NCBI GenBank assembly: GCA_030622295.1
Contig: JAUXGI010000014.1
Coordinates: 1 to 10,743, forward strand
Source of the DNA: Planctomycetota bacterium
GTDB taxonomy: Bacteria > Planctomycetota > B129-G9
Reading direction: 5' to 3'
Length of the DNA stretch: 10,743 nucleotides
The notes beneath the pieces are model-generated. The model searched no databases, was not told the DNA's origin, and saw only the letters and a list, made by a program, of their open reading frames with translations. This document shows, piece after piece, positions 6,373-10,743 of the stretch. Each line of letters starts with the position of its first letter. Position 1 is the stretch's first letter. A program made the position numbers and the translations under genes.

Positions 6373-7313
6373 CTGCGAACGGCCGCGAGAACGACCTGGT
6401 GGAAGGAATCGTGGTGAGAGTTGACAGTCATTTCCCGCTGATAGAGAGCAAGAAGGGGCGAGTTCGCTGCTCGCTTCGCAAGAAACTGAAACGCGGTCCG
6501 CGCGATGCGACCCATAAGGTCTGCGTCGGCGACCGCGTTCTTTTTCTGCCCCCGCACGGCGAGCGGGACGCAGGCGCGATAGAGCGGATTCTGCCGCGCA
6601 AGACGCAACTCATGCGCCGGGCGTCGCACCGTGAGGGCATGGCCCAGACCGTCGTGGCAAACGTTGACCGACTCGTCGTCATTGCATCCGCAAGGGAGCC
6701 TGAACTTAACACGCGCCTCATCGACCGGATGCTGGTCGCCGGCGAGAACGGGGACCTGGAATCCATTATATGCGTAAACAAGATGGACCTGGCCCGCCGC
6801 GAGGAAATCCTGCCGCTTGTCTCATGCTACACTGACATAGGGTACGAACTGCTCTTCACGAGCGCCGTGACGGGCGAAGGCCTGGAGGGACTCAAGGAGA
6901 CGCTGAAGGGGAAAAGTTCCGTATTCGCGGGCGCCTCCGGCGTGGGCAAGTCAACCCTGCTGAACGCCATTCAGCCCGGGCTGAGACTTACCGTGCGCGA
7001 AGTGAGCGAAGCCACCGGCAAGGGCAGGCACGCGACCTCCTTCGTGCAACTGCTCCGACTTGACTTCGGCGGATACGTTGTGGATACTCCCGGCATACGC
7101 GAGTTCGGCCTGTGGGACGTTGACAGGCGCGACCTGCAGCATTTCTTCCCTGAAATGAGGCCCCTCACGGGTCAGTGCAGATATGCCGACTGCTCCCACA
7201 CCCACGAGCCGCAGTGCGCCGTGAAGGCCGCAGTCGAGGCGGGCGATGTCACCGAGGCGCGGTATGAGAGTTATGTTCACATACTGGAGTCGCTTCAGGG
7301 AAGCGGCAAGTGA
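6369..7313 (+). CDS. rsgA: Ribosome small subunit-dependent GTPase A
   Basis: The 314-aa product is RsgA/YjeQ, a circularly permuted GTPase that helps mature the 30S subunit. An N-terminal OB-fold (about 10-75) is followed by G motifs in permuted order: NKMD (137-140), TSA (164-166), GASGVGKST P-loop (188-196), GKGRHATS switch (217-224) and DTPG (239-242). A C-terminal zinc knuckle follows with C270, C275, H277 and C283 (CRYADCSHTHEPQC). The start is the ATG at 6369 overlapping the tldD TGA. The frame is open back to 6237, but the extra stretch has no family similarity and lies inside tldD. A weak AGGGA lies 10 nt upstream, so coupling to tldD translation probably drives expression. Confidence 0.96.
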   Translation: MTANGRENDLVEGIVVRVDSHFPLIESKKGRVRCSLRKKLKRGPRDATHKVCVGDRVLFLPPHGERDAGAIERILPRKTQLMRRASHREGMAQTVVANVDRLVVIASAREPELNTRLIDRMLVAGENGDLESIICVNKMDLARREEILPLVSCYTDIGYELLFTSAVTGEGLEGLKETLKGKSSVFAGASGVGKSTLLNAIQPGLRLTVREVSEATGKGRHATSFVQLLRLDFGGYVVDTPGIREFGLWDVDRRDLQHFFPEMRPLTGQCRYADCSHTHEPQCAVKAAVEAGDVTEARYESYVHILESLQGSGK

Positions 7314-7379
7314 ACAAATGCCGGGGGAAAGTGTCCCTTTGACTTTTATCCTCCGGGCGCACATGGCGGAATTCATACC

Positions 7380-8021
7380 ATGTTTACAGGTATTATAGAG
7401 CATGTAGGTACCGTAAAGGCAATCTCGCGTTCGGCCGGTTCGGCGGGACTCGTGATTGACGTCGGTCCTCTGGCCGCGGACGCCGGGACGGGCGACAGCG
7501 TCGCAGTATCCGGCGTGTGCCTGACCGTCACATCGCTTGACGGAAGCGCCGCGTCGTTCGACGTCTCGGGCGAGACGCTTTCGCGCACGACGCTGGGGAA
7601 GTTGGGGTCCGAAGATACAGTCAACCTGGAACGCGCGCTCAGGGCGGACTCGCGCCTGGGCGGGCACTTCGTCCAGGGCCATGTCGACGGCCTCGGAAAA
7701 ATCCGCCGTATTGAGCGCAAAGGCAACGACCGGATGTTCGAGTTCTCCGTCCCAAAAGAGTTGCAGCGACAAATGGTCGAGAAAGGCTCGGTCGCAGTTG
7801 ACGGCATCAGCGTGACGGCGGCTTACATCACACCACACGGCTTCACGGTCGCCGTCATACCGCATACCTTCGAGAACACCACGCTCGGACGAAAAAAGGT
7901 CGGCGATGAGGTCAACATAGAGGTTGATGTCCTGGGCAAGTACGTGCGGCGGTTCCTCGCAGGCGGGAAGAAGGGCGAATCCGACATCAGCCGCGAATTT
8001 CTCGAACGACACGGATTCTAA
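7380..8021 (+). CDS. ribE: Riboflavin synthase alpha chain
   Basis: The 213-aa product carries out the last step of riboflavin synthesis, dismutation of 6,7-dimethyl-8-ribityllumazine. It has the two tandem lumazine-binding barrels of the family. Barrel one starts with MFTGIIEHVG and contains SGVCLTV (44-50). Barrel two starts near GHFVQGHVDGLG (95-106) and contains SVAVDGISVT (137-146) and IPHTFENTTLG (160-170). The N-terminus MFTGIIE is near-invariant and fixes the ATG at 7380 despite a poor SD. No other rib gene or clear FMN riboswitch is in the window; the 66-bp gap after rsgA is too short for one. The TAA stop (8019-8021) sits on the left edge of a repeat shared with the end of tldE. Confidence 0.96.
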   Translation: MFTGIIEHVGTVKAISRSAGSAGLVIDVGPLAADAGTGDSVAVSGVCLTVTSLDGSAASFDVSGETLSRTTLGKLGSEDTVNLERALRADSRLGGHFVQGHVDGLGKIRRIERKGNDRMFEFSVPKELQRQMVEKGSVAVDGISVTAAYITPHGFTVAVIPHTFENTTLGRKKVGDEVNIEVDVLGKYVRRFLAGGKKGESDISREFLERHGF

Positions 8022-8039
8022 CCCGCATTTCTCACCAGA
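8015..8039 (+). repeat. Left-end terminal repeat copy at the ribE stop
   Basis: This stretch is identical over 25 nt to 4684-4708, the left end of the element between tldE and tldD. It includes TA (8019-8020) and the 17-bp terminal repeat ACCCGCATTTCTCACCA (8021-8037). Its right-end partner is at 9083-9106, on the far side of metF. Confidence 0.85.
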
Positions 8040-8044
8040 CCCAA

Positions 8045-8136
8045 CACAGAAAAGCACAGAAGGCGCAGAAAAAGAGAAAGGAAAAGAAATAGGTTTTTCT
8101 TTCTGCGTTATTCTGCGGGCTTCTGCGAATTCTGCG
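8045..8136. repeat. Helically phased CRCAGAA / TTCTGCG inverted array
   Basis: Three CRCAGAA words start at 8045, 8055 and 8064. Four TTCTGCG words, the reverse complement type, start at 8101, 8111, 8121 and 8130. The 9-10 bp spacing puts every word on the same face of the helix. The two blocks are inverted around a purine/pyrimidine-rich centre (8071-8100). Similar cagaa-type repeats are scattered in some bacterial genomes. Here the array fills the metF upstream region. Confidence 0.7.
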
Positions 8137-8155
8137 TTCCATCAGCGTTCCATCA
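8134..8155 (+). repeat. Tandem 11-bp duplication
   Basis: GCGTTCCATCA is repeated twice head to tail (8134-8144, 8145-8155), directly after the TTCTGCG array and upstream of metF. A weak promoter-like pair, TTCCAT (8148-8153), 17 nt, TATGCT (8171-8176), overlaps the second copy, so the duplication may affect metF transcription. Confidence 0.6.
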
Positions 8156-8197
8156 CATCCTGTGTTCGGTTATGCTTTCTGAACAGGAGGCGAAGCG

Positions 8198-9076
8198 ATG
8201 AGCAAATTCAGTGAAGCGCTCAGGTCGGGAGAATTTGTCGTAACAGGCGAGATCGGCCCCCCCAAGGGCGTCAACGTAAAGGCCATGTGGGAAGAGGCCG
8301 GACACCTGAAGGGCAAGGTCGTCGCGGTTAACGTGACCGACAATCAGGGCAGCGTCATGCGCATCGGCCCGCTAGCCGTTTGCAAGGGCCTTCTCGACCG
8401 CGGCGTGGAGCCGATATTCCAGGTGACGTGCCGCGACCGCAACAGGCTGGCGCTGCAAAGCGACCTGCTGAGCGCGGCCATTATGGGAATAGAAAACGTG
8501 CTGGTCCTGACGGGCGACCACACCACGCTGGGCGACCATCCCGGCGCGAAGCCGGTGTTTGACCTTGACTCGGTGTCGCTGCTCAAAACCATGAGCACGC
8601 TGGAAGCGGGCAGGGACCTGGCGGGCGAGGAACTCGACGGCGCGCCGAAGTTCCACAAGGGCGCTGTAGTGGCGCCGTGCGCGGATAACGTGGAGCCGCA
8701 GATAATCAAACTGGAGAACAAGGTCGAGGTGGGCGCACAGTTCATACAGACTCAGGCGGTTTACGACCCGGCGACCTTTGAGCGCTTCATGAAGAAAATC
8801 CGGCATATCAAGATCCCCGTGCTGGTTGGCATAGTCCTGCTGAAGTCGCCGGGCCAGGCGAAGTTCATGAACAAGAACGTCGCGGGCGTGCACGTGCCGG
8901 ACGCGCTTATAAAGGAAATAGCCGACACCGACAAGAAGGACCGCAGGAAGAAGAGCGTGGAGATAGCCGTCCGCATCATCGAGCAGTGCAGGCCGATGTG
9001 CCGGGGCGCGCACATCATGCCGCTGGGCTGGAACGAGGAAGTGCCCAGGATTGTGGCCGCCCTCGGCCTGGCGTGA
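8198..9076 (+). CDS. metF: Methylenetetrahydrofolate reductase
   Basis: The 292-aa product is a TIM-barrel flavoprotein that interconverts 5,10-methylene- and 5-methyl-tetrahydrofolate. It supplies methyl groups for methionine synthesis or feeds the methyl branch of the Wood-Ljungdahl pathway. Family marks are the catalytic-region GEIGPPKG (17-24, Glu18), the flavin/folate-site LTGDH (104-108), and QFIQTQAVYD (181-190) followed by IPVLVGIVLL (206-215). Length matches the short bacterial MetF. AGGAGG (8185-8190) precedes the ATG by 7 nt, a strong SD. No metV, corrinoid protein or other folate gene is adjacent, so the pathway cannot be settled. The gene lies between left-type and right-type terminal repeats, with only a few bases between its stop and the right-hand repeat. 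Confidence 0.95.
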   Translation: MSKFSEALRSGEFVVTGEIGPPKGVNVKAMWEEAGHLKGKVVAVNVTDNQGSVMRIGPLAVCKGLLDRGVEPIFQVTCRDRNRLALQSDLLSAAIMGIENVLVLTGDHTTLGDHPGAKPVFDLDSVSLLKTMSTLEAGRDLAGEELDGAPKFHKGAVVAPCADNVEPQIIKLENKVEVGAQFIQTQAVYDPATFERFMKKIRHIKIPVLVGIVLLKSPGQAKFMNKNVAGVHVPDALIKEIADTDKKDRRKKSVEIAVRIIEQCRPMCRGAHIMPLGWNEEVPRIVAALGLA

Positions 9077-9082
9077 TTCCGC

Positions 9083-9106
9083 TCCCGTGGTGAGAAATGC
9101 GGACTA
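9083..9106 (-). repeat. Right-end terminal repeat copy at the convergent metF/acyl-CoA synthetase junction
   Basis: 9083-9102 is identical over 20 nt to 4858-4877, the right end of the element between tldE and tldD. It fills almost all of the 27 bp between the metF stop (9076) and the minus-strand synthetase stop. The latter (TAG, 9106-9104) overlaps the outer TA and the repeat tip. No other terminator is visible between the converging genes. Confidence 0.85.
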
Positions 9107-10743
9107 TTCCCGCCCTGGGGCGTGATACGCGAGATAGGCCGCAAGCGCCCTTACGGCGCGTTCAGGGGTGTCGTAGTGCGGGACTCGCGCCGCTTCCAGC
9201 CTGTCAAACAGCCCCAACCTCTCCTCCGCAGGCGTGATCGCCACAACCATCGGCACGCTGCAACGGCTGTTTAACTCAATAATCCCGTCTACGACGTGGT
9301 CGGGCCGCATCGGATACGGCTGTATGCCCGGCAACGCGACAAGCGCGTCCACATTCTCATCATCGAGTATGTGTGCGACGGCGCGGAGGAACTCCTTGTC
9401 GGTGACCCCCGGGCCCAAATCGACCGGGTTGCCTATTGTCACATAGCGCCTCGCTTCCGCGGTCATCTTCTCAACCGTCGAGCGGCTGAATCGCGCCATC
9501 TCAAGGCACGTGCCCGCGGTTGCATCGGCCGCGAGCACGCCGAGCCCCCCGGCATTGGAGACAACGCCGATGCGACGCCCCTTCGGAACTCGTTCACTCA
9601 GAAACGCGAATGCCTTCACATAGTCCACAAGGTCCTGAAGCGTCGGAGCCTCTATAAGCCCCGTTGCGCTGAAGACCGCCTTCGCCACGTCGTAATCGCC
9701 CGCAATCGAACCCGTATGACTGACGGGCGCGGCGCTGCCGGCCCGGGTCCGCCCTGCCTTCATGATTATTACAGGCTTGGTCATCTTCTTCGCCGCGGCG
9801 ATGAACCTCGCGCCGTTTGTCAGACCTTCCACGTAAAGACCTATCACATCCGTGCCTTCGTCCCCCTCGAAATACGCCATCAAATCGGCCACATCCACGT
9901 CAATCATGTTGCCGTAGGAGACGACGGAACGGACGCCGACGTTGCGCGCCAGTTGAATCAGTTGCACGCCGACCGCGCCGGATTGACTCAGTACCGTGTA
10001 GTTGTTCACGTCGCCGCGGGGAATCACGGTCTTTTCGGACGAAAGGAAGAAGGTGGAGAAGTTCGTCGGCTCGAAATACACGCCCATGCAGTTCGGCCCG
10101 ATAAGGCGCATCCCGGCCTTCCGGGCCGTATCGCGCATTTCGGCCTCCATCTTCCTGCCTTCTTCGCCCATTTCACCGAACCCGCCTGAGATGACGACGG
10201 CCATCTTCACTTTTGCCCTTGCGCATTCGGCCACGACCGGCGGCGTGGACTCCGCCGGTATCGCCAGCACCGCCAAATCTATTGGCTCCGGTATATCGGA
10301 GAGAGACTTGCAGGCCTTCAGTCCCATCAACGTGTCATGCTTCGGGTTGACGGGAAAGATTGCCGCGCCGGCGCCGTCCTGCTTGCGGATGCTGCCGTGG
10401 ATGAGGTTCTTCAGGATGCTCCCGCCCATCTTTTCTGCCTTGTCCGACGCGCCGACAAGGGCGATGGTCTTCGGGTGGAACAGTTTGTCCAGGTGAGTCA
10501 CGTCGGGGGTAACGGACTCGTGTGTGGTCACCTTCGCCTCGCCGAATCGCAGAATGCCGTCCAGCGGCAGAACCCGCCCATCCTTTGTCACCGCCAGCGG
10601 ATTGATTTCCAACTCCGCAATATCAAAATGAAACCTGAAGGGGTTTAACCCCTTCAGGTTTCGTTTGAAGAGGTCCTCGAACTGGTCGCACAGGCGCGGC
10701 CAGGTAAACTGGCGGATTTCGCGCAGGCCGTTCTCGGCGAGGC
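9104..10743 (-). CDS. NDP-forming acyl-CoA synthetase (ATP-grasp/CoA-binding fusion), 5' partial
   Basis: The frame is open to the right edge, so the start is outside; 545 complete codons are visible. Residues 1-60 are the end of an ATP-grasp (SucC/beta-type) domain, with the Mg-binding loop ELEINPLAVTKDG at 43-55. A CoA-binding Rossmann domain follows, from about residue 82, with IALVGASDKAEKMGG. Then come ligase-CoA domains with LSQSGAVG and the phosphohistidine motif SHTGSIAGD (His342). Such enzymes convert acyl-CoA plus ADP and Pi to acid plus ATP, or the reverse; acetate is a common substrate but is not proven here. The order beta then alpha is that of ATP-citrate lyase rather than the common alpha-beta fusion. 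A 31-nt palindrome lies in frame at residues 27-37, just before the Mg loop. The TTG at 10612 is an internal codon, not the start. Confidence 0.9.
   Translation of the reverse strand, partial: LAENGLREIRQFTWPRLCDQFEDLFKRNLKGLNPFRFHFDIAELEINPLAVTKDGRVLPLDGILRFGEAKVTTHESVTPDVTHLDKLFHPKTIALVGASDKAEKMGGSILKNLIHGSIRKQDGAGAAIFPVNPKHDTLMGLKACKSLSDIPEPIDLAVLAIPAESTPPVVAECARAKVKMAVVISGGFGEMGEEGRKMEAEMRDTARKAGMRLIGPNCMGVYFEPTNFSTFFLSSEKTVIPRGDVNNYTVLSQSGAVGVQLIQLARNVGVRSVVSYGNMIDVDVADLMAYFEGDEGTDVIGLYVEGLTNGARFIAAAKKMTKPVIIMKAGRTRAGSAAPVSHTGSIAGDYDVAKAVFSATGLIEAPTLQDLVDYVKAFAFLSERVPKGRRIGVVSNAGGLGVLAADATAGTCLEMARFSRSTVEKMTAEARRYVTIGNPVDLGPGVTDKEFLRAVAHILDDENVDALVALPGIQPYPMRPDHVVDGIIELNSRCSVPMVVAITPAEERLGLFDRLEAARVPHYDTPERAVRALAAYLAYHAPGRE
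10631..10661. repeat. 31-nt perfect palindrome inside the acyl-CoA synthetase gene
   Basis: AAACCTGAAGGGGTT (10631-10645) and AACCCCTTCAGGTTT (10647-10661) form a perfect 15-bp inverted repeat with one centre base. The core AGGGGTTTAACCCCT matches the core at 1102-1116 (AGGGGTCAGACCCCT) at 12 of 15 positions. On the coding strand it reads without a stop as NLKGLNPFRF, located between FEDLFKR and FDIAELEINPL. Confidence 0.9.

Larger units (their letters stand above)
8019..9106. mobile_element. Putative TIR-bounded unit carrying metF
   Basis: The left end (TA 8019-8020, repeat 8021-8037) and right end (repeat 9088-9104, TA 9105-9106) face each other as in the 190-bp element, matching at 15 of 17 positions, and enclose 1084 bp. 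The left copy carries the CCAGA extension and the right copy the CCCG extension seen at the matching ends of the smaller element, so the pairing keeps left/right identity. metF fills most of the interior. There is no transposase. Alternatively the two ends may be separate solo remnants. It is recorded as putative. Confidence 0.4.

Noticed and set aside
7314..7379. Possible FMN riboswitch or separate promoter before ribE
   Set aside because: The gap is only 66 bp, too short for an FMN aptamer, and TTGACT at 7339 has no acceptable -10 box at proper spacing.
6951..8057. 368-residue minus-strand frame across rsgA and ribE
   Set aside because: It covers two well-identified genes on the other strand and shows no recognisable domain; it is a GC-driven open frame.
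8045..8136. CRISPR-like array
   Set aside because: The repeated word is only 7 bp with 2-3 bp gaps and occurs in both orientations. There are no spacers and no cas genes.
9296..10189. Plus-strand frame opposite the acyl-CoA synthetase
   Set aside because: Antisense shadow rich in R, H and V with no domain. The minus strand has convincing motifs.

Overview
The window is a gene-dense piece of a GC-rich bacterial chromosome, with about seven-eighths of it coding. It carries an unusually large load of short palindromic and inverted repeats placed between, at the edges of, and in one case apparently inside genes. The gene set (glycolate-oxidase/HdrD-type Fe-S protein, gamma carbonic anhydrase, short MetF, NDP-forming acyl-CoA synthetase) fits an anaerobic or facultative bacterium. 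The repeat load resembles that of uncultivated lineages such as Planctomycetota and relatives, but I cannot place the phylum from sequence alone.

Layout: (1) 1-212 is non-coding and holds a cluster of GGGGACTGTCCC-type palindromes. (2) On the minus strand, a GlcF-like Fe-S protein (2354-1107) is followed by a metallo-beta-lactamase-fold hydrolase (1037-213). A 47-nt near-perfect palindrome sits at the junction and supplies the Fe-S gene's stop codon. (3) 2355-2669 is a divergent promoter region with a textbook sigma-70 promoter for the rightward genes and another copy of the GGGGACTGTCCC repeat. (4) The plus-strand run is gamma carbonic anhydrase (2670-3197), tldE (3353-4690), tldD (4924-6372), rsgA (6369-7313), ribE (7380-8021) and metF (8198-9076). 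(5) Converging on it is a minus-strand acyl-CoA synthetase, which runs off the right edge (9104 to beyond 10743).

The genes are mostly housekeeping: TldD/TldE protease, RsgA ribosome maturation, RibE riboflavin synthesis, MetF one-carbon metabolism. The more interesting layer is the repeats. First, four copies of a 17-bp terminal repeat, each next to a TA dinucleotide, form two left-right pairs. One pair bounds a 190-bp MITE-like element between tldE and tldD. The other bounds a 1084-bp segment that contains metF. Three gene stop codons coincide with the outer edges of these repeats. Second, palindromes sharing an AGGGGTYNRACCCCT core end one gene at their centre and run in frame through the ATP-grasp domain of another. 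The second case is reminiscent of the Rickettsia palindromic elements that insert into proteins. No tRNA, rRNA, CRISPR array or transposase gene was seen.
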